NCBI RefSeq assembly: GCF_000770795.1
Contig: NZ_JRKJ01000007.1
Span: 49,505-113,504 of the forward strand
Direction of reading: 5' to 3'
Origin: Lysobacter dokdonensis DS-58
GTDB lineage: Bacteria; Pseudomonadota; Gammaproteobacteria; Xanthomonadales; Xanthomonadaceae
Length of the DNA: 64,000 nucleotides
Under the pieces are notes generated by a model. That model saw only the letters and a list, made by a program, of their open reading frames with translations. It had not been told where the DNA came from and searched no databases. The translations under genes and the position numbers were made by a program. Positions 38,203-47,087 of the stretch are shown piece after piece (position 1 is the stretch's first letter; each line of letters starts with the position of its first letter).

Positions 38203-38230
38203 ATCATAACGACAGGTGAACCCTCGGCAA
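38203..38230 (-). promoter_or_regulatory. Promoter for pntAB-pntB
   Basis: Minus strand: TTGCCG (38230-38225), 16 bases, TATGAT (38208-38203). It is 28 bases before the pntAB ATG. This would let pntAB-pntB be transcribed without read-through from pntAA. Confidence 0.6.
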
Positions 38231-38293
38231 TGCCGGTCAACGACCGGAGCCCGGCCGCGTTCCCGCTCAGGCGACCCTGACCGGCCTATTGGT

Positions 38294-38902
38294 ATGTTCC
38301 TCCGGGTGACCGATGACGCAGACGATCCGATGACCGCCTTCGCGGCCGTGGACGCCCCCGAGCGCGCCGCGCAGGCGCCGCGCACGCTCGAGGCGTTCCT
38401 CGACGGCATTTCGGCGCGCGCCTTCCGTTTCGCGGAAATGGGCCTGCGCCATCGCGACGACGCCCTCGACGTCGTGCAGGACGCGATGCTCCGCATGCTG
38501 GGTTACGCGGACAAGCCGCCGGAGGAATGGACGCCCCTGTTCTGGAGCGTGTTGCGCAGCCGCATCGTCGATGCGCAGCGCCGCAACACCTTCCGATTGA
38601 AATGGCTGCGGCCGCAATCGGCCAACGCCGAAGATCCCATCGACTGGAGCGAGCTGGTGCCGACGCACGACCCGGAATCCGACCCGTCGCGCAAGCACGA
38701 CAACCGCGAAGCGTATTCGCGCATCGCCCTGGCGGTCCGCGGCTTGCCCGCGCGGCAACGCGAAGCCTTCACGCTGCGCGTGATCGAAGAACTCGACGTG
38801 GCGACCACCGCGCGCGTGATGGGATGCAGCGAAGGGTCGGTGAAAACGCATCTGTTCCGCGCCCGCGAAGCCTTGCAGGCGCAACTGGAGGAATTCGCAT
38901 GA
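38294..38902 (+). CDS. RNA polymerase sigma factor, ECF-like
   Basis: About 190-202 residues with sigma region 2 (AEMGLRHRDDALDVVQDAMLRML) and region 4 (LPARQREAFTLRVIEELDVATTARVMGCSEGSVKTHLFRAREAL). Three starts are possible: ATG 38294, GTG 38306 and ATG 38330; none has a clear ribosome binding site. An extended -10 (TGG-TATGTT, 38290-38298) would put the RNA start next to GTG 38306. The anti-sigma gene overlaps by ATGA. Confidence 0.88.
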   Translation: MFLRVTDDADDPMTAFAAVDAPERAAQAPRTLEAFLDGISARAFRFAEMGLRHRDDALDVVQDAMLRMLGYADKPPEEWTPLFWSVLRSRIVDAQRRNTFRLKWLRPQSANAEDPIDWSELVPTHDPESDPSRKHDNREAYSRIALAVRGLPARQREAFTLRVIEELDVATTARVMGCSEGSVKTHLFRAREALQAQLEEFA

Positions 38903-39285
38903 GCATCGGCGAACACAAGTCCGACGAGGCGATCCGTGCCCTGCACGCCGACGCGCTCGACCAACTCTCTCCGCGCGTGCGCGCGCAATTGCAGCAACGC
39001 CGTCGCGTGGCACTGCGGGGCGAAGGCGCGCAAGCGCCGGCTTCCAGGTGGCGCCTGGCGTTCCCGCTCGCGGCCGCGGCGGCGGTGGGTGCGCTGGCGA
39101 TCGGCGTGCAATTGAATTCGCTGCCGCCGACGACGTCGGCGCCGACGGTCGCGGTGGTGCAACCGGCCGCGACGAATGCGAGCGCGAACGCCGACGAAAC
39201 GGTCATCGCCTCGACGCTCGAAGAAAACCCCGATCTCTACGTATGGCTGGCGTCCGACGACGCCGCCCTGATGGCCATGGAGTAA
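38899..39285 (+). CDS. Putative anti-sigma factor, membrane-anchored
   Basis: 128 residues: a charged cytoplasmic N-terminal part (1-50), one membrane span (about 54-73, WRLAFPLAAAAAVGALAIGV) and a periplasmic tail. The topology and the four-base overlap with the sigma gene mark it as the likely anti-sigma partner. No zinc-binding HXXXCXXC motif is seen, so it is not a ZAS-type. Signal unknown. Confidence 0.78.
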   Translation: MSIGEHKSDEAIRALHADALDQLSPRVRAQLQQRRRVALRGEGAQAPASRWRLAFPLAAAAAVGALAIGVQLNSLPPTTSAPTVAVVQPAATNASANADETVIASTLEENPDLYVWLASDDAALMAME

Positions 39286-39289
39286 CCCG

Positions 39290-39718
39290 ATGAACCGCCG
39301 CCCTGCCTGGCTCGCCCTGACGCTCGCGTTGCTCGCGCTGCCTGTATTCGCGCAGCAACACCCCGCGCCCGTGGGCCCGCCGCCGCCGAAGTGGGAACAA
39401 CTCACGCCCGCCGAGCGCGACGTGCTGATCGCACCGATCCGCGACCGCTGGAACGATGCCGACGAAGGCCAGCGCCGCCGCATGCTCGACCACGCGCGCC
39501 GTTGGACGACGATGACGCCCGCGCAACGCGAAGCCGCACACAAAGGCATGCGCCGCTGGGACCACCTCTCGCCGGAACAACGCGACCAGGCCCGCGACCT
39601 CTTCGAACGCATGCGCTCGATGCCGCCGGACCAACGCCGCGAGTTGAAGGAAAAGTGGCGCGCGATGACACCGGAACAACGCAAGGCGTGGCTGGAGCAG
39701 CATCCGCCGAAGGATTGA
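39290..39718 (+). CDS. DUF3106 periplasmic protein
   Basis: 142 residues with a signal peptide (MNRRPAWLALTLALLALPVFA) and then repeated helix units beginning LTPAER, MTPAQR, LSPEQR, MPPDQR and MTPEQR. This pattern is the DUF3106 family. It starts four bases after the anti-sigma gene and may act as the periplasmic sensor or output of the sigma system; that is inference. Confidence 0.88.
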   Translation: MNRRPAWLALTLALLALPVFAQQHPAPVGPPPPKWEQLTPAERDVLIAPIRDRWNDADEGQRRRMLDHARRWTTMTPAQREAAHKGMRRWDHLSPEQRDQARDLFERMRSMPPDQRRELKEKWRAMTPEQRKAWLEQHPPKD

Positions 39719-39725
39719 GCGCGGG

Positions 39726-40814
39726 CTAGCGCTCCGGCCACACCGTCTTCGCAAGCAACTCGTCGTCCCAGTCGAAGGCGAGCGCGCCGTCCTTCAACAA
39801 CAACGCCACGAAGTTGTAGACGTTGCGTGCGTACATCTCGCTCGCGTGCAATGCGCCCATGCTCGCGAGGTTCAGCGGGCCCGCGACGACGACGCCGTTC
39901 GATTCGATCGTCTCGCCCGGTTGCGTGCGTTCGCAGTTGCCGCCGGTTTCCGCGGCGAGGTCGACGATCACGCTGCCGGGGCGCATGCCGGCGACCATCG
40001 ATGCGGTGACGATCTTCGGGGCGGGGCGGCCAGGCACCGCGGCCGTGCACACGACGACGTCGACATTCTTCAGGTGTTCGCCCAGGCGCCGTTGTTGTTC
40101 GGCGCGTTCTTCATCGGTGAGCTGGCGTGCGTAACCGCCCTCGCCAGTCGCGCTCACGCCGAGGTCGAGGAACTTGCCGCCGAGCGATTCGATCTGTTCG
40201 CGCGTCTCGGGACGCACGTCGAACCCTTCGACCTGCGCACCGAGGCGCTTGGCCGTCGCGACGGCCTGCAGGCCCGCGACGCCCGCGCCGACGATCAACA
40301 CGCGCGAAGGCCGGATGGTGCCCGCGGCGGTCGTCAGCATCGGGAAGAAACGCGGCGCGAGCTGCGCGGCGATGAGCACCGCCTTGTAGCCGGCCATGCC
40401 GGCCTGCGAACTCAGCACGTCCATCGCTTGCGCGCGCGTGGTGCGCGGCAATCGTTCGAGCGGGAAGGCCAGGAGTTTGCGCGCCTGCATCGCTTCGGCG
40501 CGCGAGGCATCGGCCTGCGGTTGCAACAAGCCGACGAGGACCGCGCCTTCCTTCAGTTGCGACAGGCGCACCGCGTCGGGCGCTTGGACGCAAAGCACGA
40601 CATCCGCGTCGCCGAGCGCGAGGTGGCCGTCATCGACGACTTGCGCGCCCGCGTCCGTGTAATCGGCATCTGTGAAGCCGGCGGATGCGCCTGCGCCACG
40701 CTCGATGCGCACGGAGGCGCCGGCTTTGGCCAACTTCCTGCAGGTTTCGGGCGTCAGCGCGACGCGCCGTTCGCCGGGTGCGGTTTCCCGCGCGACTCCC
40801 ACTTCGACCGCCAT
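39726..40814 (-). CDS. pntAA: NAD(P) transhydrogenase subunit alpha, NAD-binding part
   Basis: 362 residues, soluble domain I with the alanine-dehydrogenase-like fold: GVARETAPGERRVALTPETC at the start and the Rossmann stretch VLIVGAGVAGLQAVATAKRLGAQ. It corresponds to PntAA of three-gene systems. It is 66 bases after the DUF1631 gene. The 1.55 kb between it and pntAB holds the sigma operon on the opposite strand. A weak TAGGAT -10 lies about 30 bases before the ATG. Confidence 0.95.
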   Translation of the reverse strand: MAVEVGVARETAPGERRVALTPETCRKLAKAGASVRIERGAGASAGFTDADYTDAGAQVVDDGHLALGDADVVLCVQAPDAVRLSQLKEGAVLVGLLQPQADASRAEAMQARKLLAFPLERLPRTTRAQAMDVLSSQAGMAGYKAVLIAAQLAPRFFPMLTTAAGTIRPSRVLIVGAGVAGLQAVATAKRLGAQVEGFDVRPETREQIESLGGKFLDLGVSATGEGGYARQLTDEERAEQQRRLGEHLKNVDVVVCTAAVPGRPAPKIVTASMVAGMRPGSVIVDLAAETGGNCERTQPGETIESNGVVVAGPLNLASMGALHASEMYARNVYNFVALLLKDGALAFDWDDELLAKTVWPER

Positions 40815-40880
40815 TCGATCCGCCTCGCCTGTCGGGTGCGTTCGACGCATCCTAGCGCGACGCAACGGCCTTGCGCGGGA

Positions 40881-43028
40881 TCAGTTCTGCCCGACGGCCC
40901 GGTTCAGGCGCGCGCGCATCTGGCGCATGGCTTCGTCGAACGGCGCCTGCTCGGTGCCCGCGACCAGGCGCCCTTCGGCCACCAGCGCGGCGAGTTGTTC
41001 GGCCGAAGCGACGAGCACGCGTGCGCCGCGGCGGTTCACGAGCAGGAAGCGACCGCTGAGCGGGCTGGTCCACGCGACCTTGGCCGCGACGTGTTCGCCC
41101 TGCTGGTCGAGCAGGCGCAGCCACTCGCCCGGGGCGAGCAGTCGCATGCGCTGCGCGACGTCCGGATCGAAGTCGAGGCCGGCATGGCCGCCGACCACGC
41201 GCAACGCGCCCTGCTCCGAATCGTCGTCCGCGACGACCGGCGGCGGCAGGTTGCGCACCATGCGAGGAAGGTCGGGTTGCGCGAGCGCGCGTACGACGCC
41301 GGCGAGCCAGTCGTTCGCACCGTGCTCATCATGGCCGCAGGCCACGAGGCATTCGACGATGGCCGGCTGCAGTGCGATCAGGCGATCGGCGACCACGCCG
41401 CCGCGCGCCTGCGCCGCGAGAGTGTCGACGACGATGAGCGCATCGGCGAGCGCGAGGACGTCGGCGTGTTTCGGCGACTCGCGGCCTTCGCGCAGCAGCG
41501 TCTGCAACAGGTGGTGCTGCCAGTGTTCGACGAGGAATTCGGCGACCGCTTCGGTCAGCGGCGTGCGCAGGCGCTGGTTGAGCGCGGCGCCCGCCTGCAG
41601 GCGCGCCTGCAGCAGGCGCTCCTTGCCGTGCACGGCTTCGGCGGCGCGCTTTTCAAGCAGGTCCACGCGCTTGCGCTGCTGGTCGAGCAGCGCTTCGAGT
41701 TCCGCGCTGGCGAGCGCGAAGATCTCGATATCTTCGTTGTAGTCGGCGACGATGCGCTGCGCGATGCCGGCCGCGCGTTCGAGCAGCTCGCGGTCCTGCG
41801 GCGTGGCGCCGTCGTTGCCTTCGCAGGCCTCGGTGATCGTGTCGAACAGGCGGCGCGCGGGGTGGTCGCGGCGCAGGAACAGGCCGTCGTCGCTGAGGGC
41901 GACCTTCACGTACGGCAACACCAGGCGCGCGTACACGCGGCGCGCGCGGTCGAGCATCGCGTGGGTCTGGAAGAGCGATTCGAACAACAGGCCGACCAGG
42001 TCGATCGCGTCGTTCTCGTGCGCGCCAATGCGGGTCTGGTCCGGGTCGAGGCCCAGCCGCCGCGCGCCTTCGCTGAGCTGGTTGCGGATCGCATCGGCGA
42101 GCGAACCGGCGCCTGCGAGCGCGCGTGCGTACGGCTCGATGCCATCGCGCTGCAGCAGCGAGGTCACGCTGATCACTTCGGCCGAGCGCAATTCGCGGCG
42201 CGGACCCCCTGTGGCAGCGGCGCCCGCGGGGGCGGACTCGGACGACCCATCTCTCCAGGCATGCAACATGGCGCGCAGTTCTCCGAAGCGTTCCATCGCG
42301 TCGACATCGGGGGATTCAGGACGGGCATGCGCGGCGGCCGGGGCCACCGTGGCGCCATCGGCGGCTTGCGCGGCAGGCGATGCGGTCTGGCTCAGGCCGT
42401 AACCGGCGGCTGCGAGCAACGTGTTGATGCGGCCGTAGAGATCGCCCAGCACGCGGGAGAGCTCGTGTTCGTACTGGCGAAACAGCAACGGGCGCAGCGT
42501 TTCCGGCAGGTCGGCGTCGTGGAAGGTCGCGAGGAACGCACCGGCCAGGCGCGTGGCGCCGATCGGGTTGGAGGAGGAGTTCGCGCCCAGGTCCCTCGCC
42601 AGCGTTTCCAGGCGCTGGTCGAGCATCTCCAGCTGCCGCACGTAGCGCTGGCCGATGGATTCGGCGAGCTTCTGTCCCGCGTAATGGAAACCGAGGTGGC
42701 GGTCTTCGACCAGGCCGAGCGGTTGCCCGTTGCGCGAGCGGTTGGGCAGCGCGCGGAAATCCTCGAAGCCCTGCGCGATCAACTGCCGATAGCGCATGAC
42801 GTAACCGGCGTTGCGCTGGCGCAGGTTGAGCAGTGCGATGTGGTCGCCGCGGCGAATCTGAATCAGCCCGGCGCGGCGCGCGGCATCGTCGAGGGCCTCG
42901 GCCACCGGCGCGTACAATGCGCTGGGCACGCCGCCCAGCTGCTCGACGGCCAGGCGCTTCATCTCTTCGAGGACGCCCGTCGGGTTGGCCCGTTCCCTGG
43001 TGCCCAGATCCATTGCCTGTCCCGACAT
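40881..43028 (-). CDS. DUF1631 family protein
   Basis: 715 residues, rich in helices, with no signal peptide or membrane span. The N-terminus MSGQAMDLGTRERANPTGVLEEMKRLAVEQLGG and the C-terminal LLNPAGEWLRLL-like stretch (LLAPGEWLRLLDQQGEHVAAKVAWTS) fit DUF1631, a family of unknown function in beta- and gammaproteobacteria. The ATG at 43028 is 9 bases after GGGGAG; the GTG at 43034 would be only 3 away. Confidence 0.88.
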   Translation of the reverse strand: MSGQAMDLGTRERANPTGVLEEMKRLAVEQLGGVPSALYAPVAEALDDAARRAGLIQIRRGDHIALLNLRQRNAGYVMRYRQLIAQGFEDFRALPNRSRNGQPLGLVEDRHLGFHYAGQKLAESIGQRYVRQLEMLDQRLETLARDLGANSSSNPIGATRLAGAFLATFHDADLPETLRPLLFRQYEHELSRVLGDLYGRINTLLAAAGYGLSQTASPAAQAADGATVAPAAAHARPESPDVDAMERFGELRAMLHAWRDGSSESAPAGAAATGGPRRELRSAEVISVTSLLQRDGIEPYARALAGAGSLADAIRNQLSEGARRLGLDPDQTRIGAHENDAIDLVGLLFESLFQTHAMLDRARRVYARLVLPYVKVALSDDGLFLRRDHPARRLFDTITEACEGNDGATPQDRELLERAAGIAQRIVADYNEDIEIFALASAELEALLDQQRKRVDLLEKRAAEAVHGKERLLQARLQAGAALNQRLRTPLTEAVAEFLVEHWQHHLLQTLLREGRESPKHADVLALADALIVVDTLAAQARGGVVADRLIALQPAIVECLVACGHDEHGANDWLAGVVRALAQPDLPRMVRNLPPPVVADDDSEQGALRVVGGHAGLDFDPDVAQRMRLLAPGEWLRLLDQQGEHVAAKVAWTSPLSGRFLLVNRRGARVLVASAEQLAALVAEGRLVAGTEQAPFDEAMRQMRARLNRAVGQN

Positions 43029-43048
43029 GTCCACGCGCTCCCCGGTTT

Positions 43049-43101
43049 GTGTCGCGTCACCAAGTGACCAAATGCGACACTGAGGGGCAGCATAGTGTCG
43101 C
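43049..43101. promoter_or_regulatory. Nested palindrome in the DUF1631/nitroreductase divergent gap
   Basis: GTGTCGC (43049-43055) and GCGACAC (43074-43080) form an outer inverted repeat; inside it GTCAC (43056-43060) and GTGAC (43064-43068) form a second one. A third half-site GTGTCGC is at 43095-43101, 46 bases from the first. The gap is 113 bases and serves two divergent genes, so this looks like an operator for an unidentified regulator. Confidence 0.55.
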
Positions 43102-43141
43102 GTTGTGTCAACTCATCTTCGAAATTCCGGTTCTGTGACCC

Positions 43142-43735
43142 ATGTCCCCAGTTGACCCCGATTCGTCCGACGAACTGCATTTCCTGAACGCGCGGCGGTC
43201 GGTGCCGGCCAAGCAATTGGGCGAACCCGGGCCCGATCCGGCCACCCTGGCGCGCATCCTCGCGGCCGCGGTCCGGGTGCCCGACCACGGCAAGCGCGTG
43301 CCCTTCCGGTTCATCCGCATCGCCGGGCAGGCCCGCCACGCGCTCGGCGAGCGCCTGGTCGCGCGCACGCGGGTTCGCGACCCGCAGGCCGGCGACGGCG
43401 CGATCGAAAAGGACCGCAACCGGTTCGCGCATGCGCCGCTGGTGCTTGTGGTGGTCGCCAAACAAGGATTCGACGAAAAGATTCCCGAATCCGAGCGCTT
43501 CAGCACCGCGGCCTGCGTGTGCTTCGCGCTGTTGCAGGCCGCGCAGGCCTGCGGCTTCGGCGCGCAGTGGCTGACGGGCTGGCCGGCGTACGATCCGGAA
43601 ATCGCCGGCGTGCTGGGCCTGGCGGAAGACGAACGCATCTCGGGCTTCCTCCACATCGGCACGCCGAAACTCGAAGCGCCCGAACGCGACCGCCCCGACC
43701 CGCAATCGCTGCTCACCGACTGGAGCCCCGCATGA
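43142..43735 (+). CDS. Nitroreductase family protein
   Basis: 197-residue FMN enzyme of the nitroreductase superfamily, close to the YdjA type. It has the FMN-binding RRSVPAKQL near residue 19 and GFGAQWLTGWPAYDPEIAGVLGL near 140. Reduces nitro compounds or quinones; natural substrate unknown. The next gene overlaps its stop by ATGA. Confidence 0.92.
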   Translation: MSPVDPDSSDELHFLNARRSVPAKQLGEPGPDPATLARILAAAVRVPDHGKRVPFRFIRIAGQARHALGERLVARTRVRDPQAGDGAIEKDRNRFAHAPLVLVVVAKQGFDEKIPESERFSTAACVCFALLQAAQACGFGAQWLTGWPAYDPEIAGVLGLAEDERISGFLHIGTPKLEAPERDRPDPQSLLTDWSPA

Positions 43736-44667
43736 ACGCACCGGCCGCCACGCAGCCACCGTCAGCCCCGCTCTACCTCGTCGACGCGAGCATGTACGTG
43801 TTCCGTGCGTGGCATTCGATGCCGAATGAATTCCACGACCACGAAGGCTGGCCGACCAACGCCGTCCACGGTTTCGCGCGCTTCCTGTTGGAGCTGCTGG
43901 AACGCGAGCGGCCGCGCCACATCGTCGTCGCGTTCGACGAAGCGCTCGATTCCTGTTTCCGCAACGCGCTGTACCCGGCCTACAAGGCGAACCGCGAATC
44001 GGCGCCGGAGGAATTGCGCCGCCAGTTCGTGCATTGCAAGGCCTTGTGCGTGGCGCTGGGCCTGGCCGTGCTCGCGCACGCGGATTACGAGGCCGACGAC
44101 CTGATCGGCAGCGCGTTGCATGCCGCGCGCGCGCACGGCCATCGCGGCGTGATCGTCTCCGCCGACAAGGATCTCTCGCAGTTGCTCACCGGCATGGACG
44201 AGCAATGGGACTACGCACGCAACCAGCGCTGGACGATGGCGGGGGTCAAGGATCGCCACGGCGTCGAAGCGCACCAGATCGCGGACTACCTGGCGTTGAC
44301 CGGCGACGCGGTGGACAACATTCCCGGCGTACCGGGCGTGGGGCCGAAGACCGCGGCGATCCTGCTCGCGCATTTCGGCGACCTCGATACGTTGCTCGCA
44401 CGCGTGGACGAAGTGACGTTCCTGCGCATTCGCGGCGCGGCGCAGGTCGCGGCGAAACTGAAGGCGCACAAGGAACAGGCGTTGTTGTGGCGTCGCCTGA
44501 CGACCATCGCGCTCGATGCACCGCTGTCGCACGACGCATTCCATCGCGGCCAGGCCGACGGCGCTGCGCTGGTGGGCCTGTGCGATGCGCTCCGCTTCGG
44601 CCCGCTCACGCGCCGTCGCTTGCAACAGGCCTCCGGCGTGCAGACGGCCGTCACTGTCGCGGGCTAG
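43732..44667 (+). CDS. 5'-3' exonuclease (PolA-type FEN domain)
   Basis: 311 residues, a free-standing flap endonuclease/5'-3' exonuclease domain: YLVDASMYVFRAWHSMP at the start, the metal-binding cluster YEADDLIGSALHAA and SADKDLSQLL, and the helix-hairpin-helix GVPGVGPKTAAILLAHFG. It resembles Xni/ExoIX, which acts on flaps, but it keeps more of the acidic residues than E. coli Xni. Confidence 0.93.
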   Translation: MNAPAATQPPSAPLYLVDASMYVFRAWHSMPNEFHDHEGWPTNAVHGFARFLLELLERERPRHIVVAFDEALDSCFRNALYPAYKANRESAPEELRRQFVHCKALCVALGLAVLAHADYEADDLIGSALHAARAHGHRGVIVSADKDLSQLLTGMDEQWDYARNQRWTMAGVKDRHGVEAHQIADYLALTGDAVDNIPGVPGVGPKTAAILLAHFGDLDTLLARVDEVTFLRIRGAAQVAAKLKAHKEQALLWRRLTTIALDAPLSHDAFHRGQADGAALVGLCDALRFGPLTRRRLQQASGVQTAVTVAG

Positions 44668-44677
44668 GATCGGGGGC

Positions 44678-45232
44678 ATGGACCGCCCCGCATCCGACGA
44701 CGACAAGACGCTCCTGTTCGAAGGCCAATGGCTGCGGCTGGTGAAGCGCGGGCATTGGGAATCGTGCGAGCGCACGCACGGCAAGGGCATGGCGGTGATC
44801 ATCGTCGCGGCCACGCCGGACGACGAGGTGCTCTTCGTCGAGCAATACCGCGTGCCGCTCGGGTCGAAGACGATCGAGATGCCCGCAGGCCTGGTCGGCG
44901 ATCAGTCCGACAACGACACGCTCGAAGCGGCGGCGACGCGCGAACTGGAGGAAGAAACCGGTTGGCGGCCTGCGCATGTCGAAGTGCTGCTGGTCGGCCC
45001 CACGTCGGCGGGCATGAGCAACGAGCGCATCGCGTTCGTGCGCGCGGAGGGGCTGGTGCGTACGGGTGCAGGCGGCGGCGTCGACGGAGAAGACATCACC
45101 GTGCACGCGGTGCAGCGCGCGCAGGCGGCGGCGTGGTTGATGCGCAAGCAGGCCGAAGGGTACGAGCTCGATCTGAAGCTGTGGGCCGGGCTGTGGATGC
45201 TGGAACGCAACCCCGACGGCTCGTTGCGTTAG
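44678..45232 (+). CDS. NUDIX hydrolase
   Basis: 184 residues, ADP-sugar-pyrophosphatase-like. The Nudix box ends in RELEEETGW (88-96), but the Glu expected eight residues before it is Asp80. GGGGG lies close before the ATG and a TAGGAT box ends 7 bases before it. Substrate probably a nucleoside diphosphate sugar. Its TAG stop overlaps the pip stop on the other strand. Confidence 0.92.
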   Translation: MDRPASDDDKTLLFEGQWLRLVKRGHWESCERTHGKGMAVIIVAATPDDEVLFVEQYRVPLGSKTIEMPAGLVGDQSDNDTLEAAATRELEEETGWRPAHVEVLLVGPTSAGMSNERIAFVRAEGLVRTGAGGGVDGEDITVHAVQRAQAAAWLMRKQAEGYELDLKLWAGLWMLERNPDGSLR

Positions 45233-46176
45233 CCGGCGAACTTGTCCGTCGCGCGCACCAGCGCGTCCATGTTTTCCGGTTCGAACGCCGAGTGCCCCGA
45301 CGTCGGCGTGATCACCAGCTCCGACCCCGGCCACGCACGCTTGAGCTCCCACGCATTCGCGATCGGGCAGACCACGTCGTACCGGCCGTGCACGATGACA
45401 CCCGGGATCGACGCGATGCGGTGCGCATCGCGCAGCAACTGATCCTCGACTTCGAAGAAGCCGCCGTTGACGAAGTAGTGGTTCTCGATGCGCGCAAAGG
45501 CGAGCGCGAACTCCGCTTCGTCATGCCCGCTGATGAAATCCGGGTCCGTGCGCAGGAAGCTCGTCGCGCCTTCCCACACGCTCCATGCGCGCGCGGCGGC
45601 GATGCGCGTTTCCGGATCCTCGCTCGTGAGGCGGCGATGGTAGGCGCTCATCATGTCGTGGCGTTCGACCGGCGGAATCGGCGCGAGGTAGTGCTCCCAC
45701 ACGTCGGGGAACAAGCGCGAAGCGCCTTCCTGGTAGAACCACTCCAGCTCCCAGCGCCGCAGCATGAAGATGCCGCGCAGCACGAGTTCGGTCACGCGCT
45801 CCGGGTGCTTCTGCGCATACGCGAGCGCGAGCGTCGAGCCCCACGAACCGCCGAAGACCTGCCAGCGCGCGATGCCGAGCTTGCCGCGCAGCGTTTCGAT
45901 GTCTGCGACCAGGTGCCACGTGGTGTTGTCGACAAGGTCCGCGTGCGGCGTCGAACGCCCGCTGCCGCGCTGGTCGAACAACACGATGCGGTACTTGGCC
46001 GGATCGTGGAAGCGGCGCATGCGGTCGCTGACGCCGCCGCCCGGGCCGCCGTGCAGGATCACGACGGGCTTGCCGTCGGGATTGCCGCACTGTTCGTAAT
46101 ACATGGTGTGGCGCGCGTCGAGCTTGAGCGTGCCGGTGTCGAAGGGCTGGAGGTCGGGATAGAGCTCGCGCAACAT
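45229..46176 (-). CDS. pip: Proline iminopeptidase
   Basis: Alpha/beta hydrolase removing N-terminal proline (peptidase S33). 315 residues with the oxyanion segment HGGPGGG (42-48) and nucleophile Ser111 in GGSWG, plus the C-terminal His in TSGHSAFE. It follows prmC by 35 bases on the same strand, and ends in a four-base overlap with the NUDIX gene. Confidence 0.96.
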   Translation of the reverse strand: MLRELYPDLQPFDTGTLKLDARHTMYYEQCGNPDGKPVVILHGGPGGGVSDRMRRFHDPAKYRIVLFDQRGSGRSTPHADLVDNTTWHLVADIETLRGKLGIARWQVFGGSWGSTLALAYAQKHPERVTELVLRGIFMLRRWELEWFYQEGASRLFPDVWEHYLAPIPPVERHDMMSAYHRRLTSEDPETRIAAARAWSVWEGATSFLRTDPDFISGHDEAEFALAFARIENHYFVNGGFFEVEDQLLRDAHRIASIPGVIVHGRYDVVCPIANAWELKRAWPGSELVITPTSGHSAFEPENMDALVRATDKFAG

Positions 46177-46211
46177 GGTCGGCCTCCGAGCCGCGACGTG
46201 GGACGGAAAGT

Positions 46212-47060
46212 CTATCCCAGCGACGGTCCGCCCGGCTTGACGCCGGAGGTCACGCGTTCGCGGCGTTCCATGTCGACGCCCGTGTCGATGTCGATGAAGC
46301 CCGCGTCGGCAAACAACGCGCGCACGGCCGCGCCCTGGTCGCGGCCATGCTCGATGAGCAACGCACCGCCGGGCTTGAGATGCGTGGGCGCAGTGCGCAC
46401 GATTTCGCGGATCGCATCGAGCCCGTCGGAGCCCGACGACAACGCGGACGCCGGTTCGTAGCGCAACGCCTCCAGGTGCAGGTCGCCGAGCGCGATGTAA
46501 GGCGGATTGCTCGCGATGGTGTCGTACAGCGCCTCACCCAGCGGTTCGCACCAGTGGCCGTTGCGGAATTCGACGTTGGTCAGGCGCAGCGCGCGCGCAT
46601 TCGCCTGCGCGACCTCGAGTGCGGCGGCGCTGTCGTCGACGGCGACGACCTCCGCGCGGGGGCGTTCATAGGCGATGGCCAGCGCGATCGCCCCGCTGCC
46701 CGTGCCGAGATCGGCGACGCGGATCGTCTCGTCGCGCGAGAGGTGCGCGAGCGCGAGTTCGACGAGGAGTTCGGTTTCCGGGCGCGGAACGAGCGTGTCG
46801 GGCGTGACCTGGAGTTCGAAACGCCAGAAACCCTTGCGGCCGGTGAGGTAGGCGAGCGGTTCGCCGGCGATGCGCCGCGCGAGCAAGGCTTCGTATCGTT
46901 GCGCGTTGTCGGCGGCGACTTCGTCGTCGCCACGCGCGTACAACCAACTGCGCGACTTGCCGAGCACGAAGGCGAGGAGCCATTCGGCGTCGGCGTGGTC
47001 GACTTTCGTGCGCGCCTGCGCAAGCAAGGCGTCGACGCGAACGGGGGAAGGATCGGCCAT
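46212..47060 (-). CDS. prmC: Release factor glutamine methyltransferase
   Basis: Methylates the GGQ glutamine of RF1 and RF2 with S-adenosylmethionine. 282 residues with DLGTGSG (117-123) and the Gln-binding NPPY (185-188). The ATG at 47060 directly follows an 11-bp hairpin and has no ribosome binding site. In many bacteria prmC follows prfA; here it lies about 20 kb from prfA. Confidence 0.96.
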   Translation of the reverse strand: MADPSPVRVDALLAQARTKVDHADAEWLLAFVLGKSRSWLYARGDDEVAADNAQRYEALLARRIAGEPLAYLTGRKGFWRFELQVTPDTLVPRPETELLVELALAHLSRDETIRVADLGTGSGAIALAIAYERPRAEVVAVDDSAAALEVAQANARALRLTNVEFRNGHWCEPLGEALYDTIASNPPYIALGDLHLEALRYEPASALSSGSDGLDAIREIVRTAPTHLKPGGALLIEHGRDQGAAVRALFADAGFIDIDTGVDMERRERVTSGVKPGGPSLG

Positions 47061-47087
47061 GGGGCGCATCGTACTGCGATGCGCCCC
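47061..47087 (-). promoter_or_regulatory. Perfect 11-bp hairpin between the M1 aminopeptidase gene and prmC
   Basis: GGGGCGCATCG (47061-47071) pairs with CGATGCGCCCC (47077-47087) around a 5-base loop. The stem ends exactly at the base before the prmC start codon and begins 20 bases after the aminopeptidase stop. With no T-run it may block or gate prmC translation, or end the upstream message. Confidence 0.6.

Noticed and set aside
45229..46176. pip as part of a horizontally acquired island
   Set aside because: Base composition and codon use match its neighbours, and no integrase, tRNA scar or repeat flanks it.
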